Source: UBA1081 sp045535305
GTDB lineage: Bacteria; Bacillota; Clostridia; Oscillospirales; Acutalibacteraceae
DNA length: 46,166 nucleotides
Assembly (NCBI GenBank): GCA_045535305.1
Contig: JAZSLJ010000064.1
Span: forward strand, 1-46,166
Reading direction: 5' to 3'
Shown: positions 32,620 through 40,944 of the stretch, piece after piece
How the letters are laid out: every line of letters begins with the position of its first letter
Numbering within the stretch: the first letter of the stretch is position 1
Made by a program: the position numbers and the translations under genes
Notes under the pieces: model-generated
What the model was told of the DNA's origin: nothing
The model's input: the letters and a program-made list of their open reading frames with translations, nothing else
Databases searched by the model: none

Positions 32620-34851
32620 ATGGAACATACAAATTGGAACGGATTTAATAAAGGTGTATGGCAGGACGAAATTAATGTCCGCGATTTTATACAGACAAAC
32701 TATAAAGAGTACACAGGCGATGACAGCTTCCTTGCAGGCGCAACGGAGCGTACAAAAGGCCTTATGAAGCAGGTTGAGGAGCTTTTTGCTCTTGAACGCA
32801 GATTCGGCGGCGTGCTTGAAATTGACACAGCAACCGTATCTTCACTTACAAGCTATTCTCCCGGATATATCGACAAGGACAACGAAATAATTGTAGGTAT
32901 GCAGACTAACAGACCTCTTAAAAGAGGTGTAAACCCCTTTGGCGGTATGCGAATGGTGCGTCAGGCTTGTGAGGCTTACGGTTACAAGCTCAGCGAGAAG
33001 ATTGAGGAAGAATTCCGTTACCGCACCACTCATAACGACGGCGTTTTCCGCGCTTATACCGACGAAATGAGAAAAGCTCGTAAGTGCCACGTTATCACAG
33101 GTCTGCCCGATGCTTACGGCAGAGGCAGAATCATCGGCGACTATCGCAGAGTTGCTCTTTACGGTATTGACCGTCTTGTTGAAATAAAGAAAGCAGACAA
33201 AGCAAAGCTTTCCGACGGTGTTTTTGATGCTGACAGAATAAGACTCGACGAGGAGCTTCACAAGCAGATTGCATTCCTCGGCTATATGAAAGATATGGCT
33301 GCTATGTACGGCTACGATATCAGCCAGCCTGCATCCGATACACGCGAGGCTGTTCAGTGGACATATTTTGCTTATCTTGCAGCTATTAAAGAGCAGAACG
33401 GTGCAGCTATGTCTTTGGGCAGAGTAAGCACATTCTTTGATATATATATTGAAAGAGATATTGCAAACGGAACTCTTACAGAGGAGAGCGCACAGGAGAT
33501 TATTGACGATTTCGTTATAAAGCTCCGTATTGCAAGGCATCTCCGCACTCCCGAATACAACGAGCTTTTCGGCGGTGATCCCATGTGGATAACAGAAGCA
33601 GTAGGCGGTATGGGTGAGGACGGCAGAACTCTTGTTACAAAAAGCAGTTTCCGTATTCTTAACACTCTTTACACCTTAGGCCCTGCTCCCGAGCCGAATC
33701 TTACGGTTTTATGGTCAAATTCATTACCCGAGGGCTTTAAAAAGTTCTGTGCCGAGGTTTCAATTAAAACTGACTCAATCCAGTATGAAAATGACGATAT
33801 TATGCGTCCCGTTTACGGTGATGATTACGCTATTGCCTGCTGTGTTTCCGCTATGAAGGTGGGCAAGCAGATGCAGTTCTTCGGCGCAAGATGTAACCTT
33901 GCAAAGCTGTTGCTTATTGCAATCAACGGCGGTTACGACACCACAAGCGGTATGAATATAGGCCCGCAGATGCCCGTTATGGATGCAGACAAGCTTGACT
34001 TTGACTCTGTTATGGAGCGTTTTGATATCTATATCAACTGGCTGAGCAGACTTTACGTCAACACAATGAACATCATTCACTATATGCACGATAAGTACGC
34101 TTACGAAAAATCACAGATGGCTCTGCACGATACAGAGGTTGAGCGTTTTATGGCGTTCGGTATTGCAGGACTTTCTGTTGTGGCTGATTCACTCAGCGCA
34201 ATTAAATTTGCCGATGTAAAGCCCGTGCTTAACGAAAACGGCTACATCACAAATTTTGACACAACAGGCAGTTTCCCCAAATACGGCAACGATGATGACC
34301 GCGTTGACCTTATTGCAAAGGTCCTTGCACACCGCGTTATCACAGAGCTTCGCAAAACTCCCACTTACCGTGATGCAATCCACACACTTTCCGTACTTAC
34401 AATCACATCAAACGTTATGTACGGTAAAAATACGGGTGCAACACCCGACGGCAGAAAGGCTTGCGCTCCATTTGCACCCGGTGCAAATCCCATGCATAAC
34501 AGAGAGGAAAACGGCGCTCTTGCATCGCTCAATTCAGTTGCAAAAATCAGCTATGACGATTGCCGCGACGGTATTTCAAACACATTCTCAATCACTCCCG
34601 ATGCTCTGGGCAAAACACCTGAGGGCAGGGTAGATAACCTTGTTTCGATTCTCGACGGCTATTTTGCAAAGAATGCTCATCATATCAATATTAATGTAAT
34701 GAACAGAGAATTGCTTATGAAGGCTTACGAAAACCCCGAAGATTATCCCAACCTTACTATAAGAGTTTCGGGTTATGCGGTTAATTTCAACAAGCTCTCA
34801 CGCGAGCAGCAGCGTGAGGTTATAAGCCGTACCTTCCACGAAAGCGTATGA
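32620..34851 (+). CDS. pflB: Pyruvate formate-lyase
   Basis: 743 residues, start fixed by TTAGGAGG upstream of ATG 32620. The catalytic cysteine pair is Cys407-Cys408 (CCVSAM), followed by QFFGARCNLAK. The glycyl radical is Gly718 in RVSGYAVNF, ten-odd residues before QQREVISRTFHES. It splits pyruvate with CoA into acetyl-CoA and formate under anaerobic conditions. It overlaps the activase gene by 4 bp. Confidence 0.97.
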   Translation: MEHTNWNGFNKGVWQDEINVRDFIQTNYKEYTGDDSFLAGATERTKGLMKQVEELFALERRFGGVLEIDTATVSSLTSYSPGYIDKDNEIIVGMQTNRPLKRGVNPFGGMRMVRQACEAYGYKLSEKIEEEFRYRTTHNDGVFRAYTDEMRKARKCHVITGLPDAYGRGRIIGDYRRVALYGIDRLVEIKKADKAKLSDGVFDADRIRLDEELHKQIAFLGYMKDMAAMYGYDISQPASDTREAVQWTYFAYLAAIKEQNGAAMSLGRVSTFFDIYIERDIANGTLTEESAQEIIDDFVIKLRIARHLRTPEYNELFGGDPMWITEAVGGMGEDGRTLVTKSSFRILNTLYTLGPAPEPNLTVLWSNSLPEGFKKFCAEVSIKTDSIQYENDDIMRPVYGDDYAIACCVSAMKVGKQMQFFGARCNLAKLLLIAINGGYDTTSGMNIGPQMPVMDADKLDFDSVMERFDIYINWLSRLYVNTMNIIHYMHDKYAYEKSQMALHDTEVERFMAFGIAGLSVVADSLSAIKFADVKPVLNENGYITNFDTTGSFPKYGNDDDRVDLIAKVLAHRVITELRKTPTYRDAIHTLSVLTITSNVMYGKNTGATPDGRKACAPFAPGANPMHNREENGALASLNSVAKISYDDCRDGISNTFSITPDALGKTPEGRVDNLVSILDGYFAKNAHHININVMNRELLMKAYENPEDYPNLTIRVSGYAVNFNKLSREQQREVISRTFHESV

Positions 34852-35555
34852 TAAAAGGAAGAGTACATTCAATTCAGTCATTAGGAACGGTAGACGGCCC
34901 CGGCGTGCGCTTTGTAGTGTTCACGCAGGGGTGTTGTCTTAGGTGTAAATGCTGTCATAACCCCGACACATGGGATATGAACGGCGGCACTGAATATACC
35001 CCCGATGAAATACTGAAAAAAGCTCTGCGTTGCCGTGAATATTTCGGCAAAGAGGGCGGTATAACAGTTTCGGGCGGAGAGCCGCTTTTGCAGGCTGATT
35101 TTGTAAAGGAGCTTTTTGTTCTTTGCCGTAATGAGGGCATAAACACCTGCCTTGATACATCGGGCTGTATACTCAATGATGCTATTAAGGAGCTTTTGGA
35201 TTATACCGACCGCGTTCTGCTTGATTTTAAGTACACATCAGATGACCTTTATAAAGCCAATGTTGGCTGTTCGATGTCTGCGGCAGAGGTATTTCTTAAT
35301 TATCTGAACAGAAAAAATATCCCCACTACGTTAAGGCAGGTTATCATTCCCACCCTTAACGATAATGAGGATAATATTTTAAAATTAAAGGATATTAAGA
35401 AAAAATATCCTTGTGTTGATAATATCGAGCTTCTGCCCTTTAAAAAGATATGTCAGGTGAAATACGACAGTATGGGCATTGAGTTCCCGTTTAAGGATAT
35501 TGATGAACCCACAAGGGAAATGATGGAGAAGATGAACGCTGTTTTGGTAAATTAA
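34848..35555 (+). CDS. pflA: Pyruvate formate-lyase activating enzyme (radical SAM)
   Basis: 235 residues. Iron-sulfur ligands Cys29, Cys33 and Cys36 form the CX3CX2C motif just before HNPDTW; VSGGEPLLQ is the SAM-binding GGE motif. It installs the glycyl radical on PflB. Its stop codon TAA lies at the first bases of dispersed repeat copy 3, so the repeat inserted at, or supplies, the gene end. Confidence 0.95.
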   Translation: MIKGRVHSIQSLGTVDGPGVRFVVFTQGCCLRCKCCHNPDTWDMNGGTEYTPDEILKKALRCREYFGKEGGITVSGGEPLLQADFVKELFVLCRNEGINTCLDTSGCILNDAIKELLDYTDRVLLDFKYTSDDLYKANVGCSMSAAEVFLNYLNRKNIPTTLRQVIIPTLNDNEDNILKLKDIKKKYPCVDNIELLPFKKICQVKYDSMGIEFPFKDIDEPTREMMEKMNAVLVN

Positions 35556-35650
35556 CAATGTACAATGTATAATGTACAATGGAGGAAAGGGCGTTGCCCT
35601 TTAACCCGATTTATATGATTAATAATTGTAAATTGTATATTAAATTATTG
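35551..35650 (+). repeat. Dispersed palindromic repeat, copy 3
   Basis: Same orientation and landmarks as copy 1: ATTAACAATGTACAATG, central AAAGGGCGTTGCCCTTT hairpin, AACCCGATTTATATGATT, and ATTGTAAATTGTATATTA at the end. It fills the gap between the convergent pflA and DMT transporter genes. Confidence 0.85.
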
Positions 35651-36535
35651 TTATATACACAACAATAACGTCGCAACAATTCCTGTCCCAAGACCTATCC
35701 ATTGTCTTGCGGACAGTTTTTCTTTAAAGAAAACAAGTGATGATGCGGTAACAAGTATAAGTCCGCCGCCGTTTACGACGGGGAAGAAGATTGCACTTTC
35801 CACCACGCCCGAAAGGTAAAGGTTAATCATATTGTTAAGGGCAATTCCCACGCCTGCAAGTGCAAAAATAAGGCAGATAATCCATATTGACGGCTTTTTG
35901 TCAAAAAGAGTGTCCTTTTTTGCGGTGATAAGATTTACCGTGGAGAAAATGAAAGAGCAGACAAACGCAATTATAAGGAACATTGTAAGCTCATTTTTGT
36001 AATCGGAGCTCTGATGTACCTTTTGCATTATGCCCACACCGCCGCAACAGATGCAGGAAATAATACTTAATACAAACCAACGGACAGATTTCTTTTTCTG
36101 TTCGTTTTCTTCTTTTTTAACCGACAGAATCAGGCACACAACCATAAGTGCTATGCCGAAAATCTGCGTAATTCTGATTTTTTCATCGAAAAACATCATT
36201 CCCGAAAGGGCGGTTATAACCGTTGACATTGATATTATAACCGATGTATACGACCAAGGGCCTACGCTTAATGCGGCAGAGTTGGTTACCTGCTGTAATG
36301 CGGTGATAATGCCGAAAATGATTGCCATAATAATTGTAAAAGGCGATGCGGAGAAGTTTCCGCCCGAAAGTATGAGTAGAGTTACACCGCATACAAGGCT
36401 TGAAATCGCGTTGAACAGGTGATATCCCGTAACTGACGAAGATATGTTTTTACTGTAATATGTGCGTACAAGACCGCCTGTAAGATTTGCCGCCAGCGTT
36501 ATAATAAACAGTAATAAAACGGGTATTTGCTCCAT
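35651..36535 (-). CDS. EamA/DMT-family membrane transporter
   Basis: About 294 residues with ten hydrophobic helices in two halves of five, each half showing the EamA pattern (second half ends FFKEKLSARQWIGLGTGIVA). The ATG at 36533-36535 is preferred; a TTG at 36544 is in frame. It starts 5 bp after the stop of the glycosidase gene upstream, so it may export or import a product of that enzyme. Substrate unknown. Confidence 0.8.
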   Translation of the reverse strand: MEQIPVLLLFIITLAANLTGGLVRTYYSKNISSSVTGYHLFNAISSLVCGVTLLILSGGNFSASPFTIIMAIIFGIITALQQVTNSAALSVGPWSYTSVIISMSTVITALSGMMFFDEKIRITQIFGIALMVVCLILSVKKEENEQKKKSVRWFVLSIISCICCGGVGIMQKVHQSSDYKNELTMFLIIAFVCSFIFSTVNLITAKKDTLFDKKPSIWIICLIFALAGVGIALNNMINLYLSGVVESAIFFPVVNGGGLILVTASSLVFFKEKLSARQWIGLGTGIVATLLLCI

Positions 36536-36540
36536 ATTAA

Positions 36541-38199
36541 TCAATTTACTGCGGTTATTTCATAAAATACTACCGCGTGAGGGTCAAGTGTGATACTCAG
36601 TTTAATTTTGCCGTCTGTAACTGTCATTTCGCTTGTTGACGAAGTAAGCTGTGAACATTCTTTATACTTTGCATAAAGCTCATTCAGATAGAGTTCTCTT
36701 GCTTTTTCGTCGGTAAGTGTTATGGTTGAATCAATCTGCGGGTCATCGGGGGACCAGGAGAAGCAATCGTCTGTTATACCGTAGGTTTCTCTGTCCTTGA
36801 GCCATTCGTCAAAGTAATTGCAGTCATCATCTATAACATAGGTTGTAACATTTACCTTTTTACCCTCGAATTCGGGTGCGGATATTACAAAATCAAGCTC
36901 TGCTTCATTTTTGTAGTTCAGCTTGTTTTTAAAGTTGTATGCCATAATTCTGAGAGTATCTGTCTGCTCGTCGTAAGCGGAAACAGCGTCAACATCAGCA
37001 CCTAAGATGAAGCCTTTGTTCTTCTCGGTTGAAACAATAGCTGAATTTTCAAATTCAGATGCAAGCTTTGCAACGTGATAGCTAACTGTGGGGTATCCGC
37101 TTAAAAGACCGCCCGAAAGATAACCCCATGAGGAGAAATAATTGATGTCATTTGTCATCATCTGTTTGTAAAGTCTTGCATCGTAAGATGCCTGATAGGT
37201 GTAGCCGCACATTCTTGTAAGCAACTCGTCGCTATCGGTTCCGCTTGTTGTTCCGCAGAGAATTCTGCCCTCGTCAATGCCGTAGATAAGATTATCAAGA
37301 CCGTAGCTCTCGGCTGTTTTACGCAAATATTCAATGGTTTCAGGCAGAGTGTAGCCCTTGGTGAATTTCCCCGGAGTGCTGTCGTAGAACGATGCTGAAA
37401 GGTAGCACAGTCTTGTGCCCTGTTTGCCTGTTTTGTAGTTAGTGCCCTTTGCACAATGCTCAATAAAAATTGATTCGTCCCAAAGACCTTCCGTAACGGT
37501 CATTGAGTGCGCACCTACGAAAATATCCTCACCGATAGCGTCAATAAGTGCCTGAACGGTGTAATCGTAGAGCTTGCAGTAAGCCTCTGCGCTCTTCTGA
37601 GGGTCTTCATCAACAGACATAAACCAAGCCTGATTTTCATATTCGGTCATAACGCCGAAACGCCATGAAAGAACCTCCTCTTTGCCGAACTCGTCAACAA
37701 GAGCCTGTGCAAGAGCGTATATATAGTTATAATAAACATCATAATCATCGGGGGGATAGGGATTCATTCCGAAACCGTGGTCAGTCCTTGCGGCAGATGA
37801 ATATTTAAGGGGTACTCCGCCTAATTTGAGCATAGGCTTTGCACCCAGATTAAGCACACCGCGGCAGTTGTTGATTAAAAGTGAAAAATCGTAGTCGGTA
37901 AGATTGGTTGTGTCCATGGGGTCAACAAACAAATCCCTTGTTTCTGTTCCGCCGGAGCATTGCATAAGCTGAATGTAGTCAACAAATTCAAAAATGTTGT
38001 ATTCCTCGCTTGCTGTTGCGTTTACAAATGGATTGCCCTCGATTGACCAGATATTCACGTTACTTGCAACATTTGATAAAGTGTTGCCTTTTTCTGCTGT
38101 GTTAACAGTAAATGAATAATCGTTCATGGAGCTGATCATAGTGCTGACAAATGTAATGATTGAAATTATCATACATACAAGAATTTTTAAAAGTTTCAT
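36541..38199 (-). CDS. Secreted GH39-like glycosidase
   Basis: 552 residues from the ATG at 38197-38199; the longer frame to 38226 precedes the signal peptide and is rejected. A signal peptide or anchor spans ~4-30. The TIM-barrel part has GVMTEYENQAWF with the likely acid/base Glu and LIYGIDEGRI with the likely nucleophile Glu, as in GH39 xylosidases/iduronidases. A C-terminal beta-rich domain ends in LDPHAVVFYEI. Enzyme specificity is not visible. Confidence 0.7.
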   Translation of the reverse strand: MKLLKILVCMIISIITFVSTMISSMNDYSFTVNTAEKGNTLSNVASNVNIWSIEGNPFVNATASEEYNIFEFVDYIQLMQCSGGTETRDLFVDPMDTTNLTDYDFSLLINNCRGVLNLGAKPMLKLGGVPLKYSSAARTDHGFGMNPYPPDDYDVYYNYIYALAQALVDEFGKEEVLSWRFGVMTEYENQAWFMSVDEDPQKSAEAYCKLYDYTVQALIDAIGEDIFVGAHSMTVTEGLWDESIFIEHCAKGTNYKTGKQGTRLCYLSASFYDSTPGKFTKGYTLPETIEYLRKTAESYGLDNLIYGIDEGRILCGTTSGTDSDELLTRMCGYTYQASYDARLYKQMMTNDINYFSSWGYLSGGLLSGYPTVSYHVAKLASEFENSAIVSTEKNKGFILGADVDAVSAYDEQTDTLRIMAYNFKNKLNYKNEAELDFVISAPEFEGKKVNVTTYVIDDDCNYFDEWLKDRETYGITDDCFSWSPDDPQIDSTITLTDEKARELYLNELYAKYKECSQLTSSTSEMTVTDGKIKLSITLDPHAVVFYEITAVN

Positions 38200-38295
38200 A
38201 ATAATCACCATGTATAAATTTAGCACAGCAGGTTTTGTTTGTCAATCCGTTGACAGCAAACCATACAAATGTTATTCTTTAATAGGGTGAAAAGT

Positions 38296-40332
38296 ATGAA
38301 AAAAGTTATTGTTGTTTCAAAAACACATCTTGATTTAGGCTTTACTGATTATGCTGAAAATATCAGAAAAAAATATATAGAAGATTTTATTCCCGGTGCG
38401 GTAAGCCTTGCCAAGCAGGTCAATACCGAAGACTGCAAGGAGTTTATATGGACAACAGGCTCGTGGATTCTGAAAGAGGCTCTTGCGGATTTTGATGAAA
38501 ACAGAAGAAACAGCCTTGTTGAAGCCATAAAAAGAGGGGATATTGCATCTCATGCCTTTCCGTTCACAACCCATACCGAGCTGTTGGATACAGATACTCT
38601 TGAATACGGACTCAATATCGTTGATGAAATTGACAAGATAAGCGGCAGAAAAACCGTTGCCGCTAAAATGACGGATGTTCCCGGTCATACAAAAGGACTC
38701 GTAACGCTTCTTTCAAAAAAAGGAATAAAACTGCTTCATATAGGTGTAAACGGTTCGTCTGCCGTTCCCGAGGTTCCCGAATGCTTCCTCTGGAAAAACG
38801 GGGAGTCAGAGGTTGTTGTTATTTATTCGGGCGGTTACGGCGGAGCTTTTGAGTGTGAATACACCGAGGAATTGCTTTATCTTGACCATACCGTTGACAA
38901 TCGCGGTGCTCCCTCACCCGAAAAGCTGAAGGCTCATATGGATGAAATCCGCAAGCAGTACGAGGGTTATACGGTTGTTGCAGGCACTCTTGACGATTAT
39001 GCCGAAATTATATGGAATGTGCGCCACAAACTGCCTGTTATTGAAGCTGAAATCGGCGATACGTGGATTCACGGCGCGGCATCCGACCCCTTTAAAACTG
39101 CCGCCTTGCAGGAGCTTATGGGGCTGAAATCAAAATGGCTTGCCGACGGTTCAATGGTAAAAAACAGCGAAGAATATACTGCCTTTTCCGACGGATTGCT
39201 TTGTATTGCAGAGCATACCTGGGGTGTTGATAATAAAATGTTCCTGTCCGATTACGAGAATTATCTTAAAAAGGATTTTGTTAAGGCAAGAAAAAGAGAT
39301 AACGTTGTGATGAATCACCCTATGCGTGATTATCCCCAGAATATGCTTGTGCTTGAGCGCAGAAAAACAGGGGAATATCACGAAGGCTCATACAGTGCTA
39401 TTGAGAAAAGCTGGGCAGAGCAGAGAATGTATATAGATAAGGCTCTTTCAGCTCTTACCGATGAACACAAAAAAGAGGCTCTTTCGGCTGTTGCAAAACT
39501 TAAACCGCAAAATCCCGTTGAAATACAGAACGCAGAGCCGTACAGCGGCGCAGTTGCTTTCGGTGATTGGGTGATTGAGCTGAACAGCTTCGGCGGTATA
39601 GGATATTTAAGCTGTAAGGAAAATGAGATTATATGCTCCAACAACAAGCCTGTTATTGAGTACCGTTCCTACGGCAAAAAGGATTATGATTTCTGGTTTG
39701 CCAATTATTCAAGAGATCTTGACAAAGTGGGTGATTGGGCATACGGTGATTTCGGCAGACCCTTGCTCGGCTATGTACAAGGGCAGTACCTCGAAGGCAG
39801 ATTTTTCTATAAATTGCATCTGTCGGTTGTGAAGAAAACCGATGCGGGTGTTCAGATAGTTGCCGTATTGAAATGTGATGATGTGCTTAATAAAGAACTC
39901 GGCGCACCCGAAACGGTACAGATTATTTATAATCTTTGCCACACGGGTCTTAATATAAATGTGTCATGGTTCGGCAAGGATGCAAACAGATTGACCGAAG
40001 CAATTTTTATGCATATATACCCTGTTGCAGGGGAGCTGACGCTCGAAAAGCTGGGTGAAAATGTAAATCCTGCAGATGTGGTTTCCAAAGGCTCAAGAAA
40101 TCTTCACGCAGTTAAAAAAGCTTTGCTCAGAACAGAAAACGGTGAGTATAAATTCATAAACCGTCATTCACCGCTTATTTCGGTCGGCAAAGGTAAGATT
40201 CTTGAGTTTGACAACAAATATGAAAATCACGCAATCGACGGCATAGCTTATGTTCTTTATAATAATGTATGGGGAACAAATTTCCCTCTTTGGTATGAGG
40301 ACAACGCAAGTTTCATTTTTACAATAAAATAA
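38296..40332 (+). CDS. GH38-like protein of the DUF5054 type
   Basis: 678 residues; AGGGTGA before ATG 38296 fixes the start. The N-terminal SKTHLDLGFTDYA and KMTDVPGHTKGLVTLLSKKG resemble the metal-binding and active-site regions of alpha-mannosidase-like (GH38) barrels. The end WGTNFPLWYEDN is typical of the DUF5054 group. Cytoplasmic, since no signal is seen. Divergent from the GH39-like gene. Activity on an alpha-linked sugar is inferred. Confidence 0.7.
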   Translation: MKKVIVVSKTHLDLGFTDYAENIRKKYIEDFIPGAVSLAKQVNTEDCKEFIWTTGSWILKEALADFDENRRNSLVEAIKRGDIASHAFPFTTHTELLDTDTLEYGLNIVDEIDKISGRKTVAAKMTDVPGHTKGLVTLLSKKGIKLLHIGVNGSSAVPEVPECFLWKNGESEVVVIYSGGYGGAFECEYTEELLYLDHTVDNRGAPSPEKLKAHMDEIRKQYEGYTVVAGTLDDYAEIIWNVRHKLPVIEAEIGDTWIHGAASDPFKTAALQELMGLKSKWLADGSMVKNSEEYTAFSDGLLCIAEHTWGVDNKMFLSDYENYLKKDFVKARKRDNVVMNHPMRDYPQNMLVLERRKTGEYHEGSYSAIEKSWAEQRMYIDKALSALTDEHKKEALSAVAKLKPQNPVEIQNAEPYSGAVAFGDWVIELNSFGGIGYLSCKENEIICSNNKPVIEYRSYGKKDYDFWFANYSRDLDKVGDWAYGDFGRPLLGYVQGQYLEGRFFYKLHLSVVKKTDAGVQIVAVLKCDDVLNKELGAPETVQIIYNLCHTGLNINVSWFGKDANRLTEAIFMHIYPVAGELTLEKLGENVNPADVVSKGSRNLHAVKKALLRTENGEYKFINRHSPLISVGKGKILEFDNKYENHAIDGIAYVLYNNVWGTNFPLWYEDNASFIFTIK

Positions 40333-40349
40333 TTTATGGAACAAACAGA

Positions 40350-40382
40350 AAAAGCACCCCGGTAAAAGGAGTGCTTTTTTTT
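40350..40382 (+). terminator. Terminator after the GH38-like gene
   Basis: 11-bp stem AAAAGCACCCC/GGAGTGCTTTT with one G·U pair, then a T-run. Confidence 0.85.
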
Positions 40383-40555
40383 GAAAACTAACAAATCCAT
40401 TATATCAGATTTTTATGGCAAAGTCAATAGTAAATACTGTAATGTTATACAAAATCTGCGAGTTATACAAATAAATTTAGTTAACTTTGTACAAAATTGC
40501 ATATTGAAAAGTGAAAAAATGTATGCTATTATATAGACACAGAGAGGTGATACCA

Positions 40556-40567
40556 ATGAACAGGTAA
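40556..40567 (+). CDS. Three-codon ORF (Met-Asn-Arg), copy A
   Basis: Preceded by AGAGAGGTGATACC, a strong ribosome binding site at good spacing, which is hard to explain unless ribosomes load here. The paralogous locus has ATG-TAC-AAG-TAA at the same place. It may be a ribosome-stalling or RNA-protecting site instead of a functional peptide. Confidence 0.4.
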   Translation: MNR

Positions 40568-40884
40568 AGCTCCTGAAAGGTTCATAAAAACTCAGAGCAA
40601 AGTTGATAAAAAAGAAAAAGTAAACTTAAAAAAGTAAAAGTAAAAAAGTTGAATCCAAAGTAAAAGTTAAAAATAATAATAAGATTTGATTGAAAAAAAG
40701 AAAGCCTGAGTAAGAACCTGAAAAGCTGATGCAACTTCAAAAAAAGCAAACCACGCGCAGGAAAAACCCACTTTAGGGAAAGAAAGAAAAAATACGCGTT
40801 AAAGGCAGAGCAGAAAAGTTTGAAGAAGCATTAATTCTGAGAAAGAGAGGTATACAAAAAGATGTTAGATATCAAGAGTGAACA

Positions 40885-40944
40885 GAAGTAACCCTTGACT
40901 GAAATTTCCGATGGTGGAACGGTCAAGGGTTACTTCTTTTTTTA
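40885..40944 (+). terminator. Terminator of copy A
   Basis: 15-bp perfect stem GAAGTAACCCTTGAC/GTCAAGGGTTACTTC with a 22-nt loop, then TTTTTTT. The stem arms are conserved in copy B. Confidence 0.9.

Larger units (their letters stand above)
40504..40944 (+). ncRNA. Structured short transcript with two tiny ORFs, copy A
   Basis: Promoter TTGAAA (40504-40509), 17 bp, TATTAT (40527-40532). Then GAGAGG and a three-codon ORF ATG-AAC-AGG-TAA (40556-40567), hairpin GCTCcTGA/TCAGAGC (40569-40598), an A-rich middle, and hairpin CCC-ACTTTA-GGG (40767-40778) inside an ACGCG/CGCGT stem. Next is a ten-codon ORF 40862-40891 (MLDIKSEQK, stop) whose stop lies in a 15-bp terminator stem (40885-40899/40922-40936) with a T-run. 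No long coding frame exists. A paralogue lies at 44198-44529 with the same order and covarying stems. Confidence 0.7.

Noticed and set aside
40610..40700. AAAGTAAAAG-like repeats resembling a CRISPR or tandem array
   Set aside because: Low-complexity A-rich sequence with irregular period, no spacer structure and no cas genes.
40556..40800. Frameshifted basic protein starting MNR
   Set aside because: Skipping one base gives about 25 lysine-rich codons in copy A, but copy B stops almost at once, while hairpins and tiny ORFs are shared. Structured RNA explains both better.
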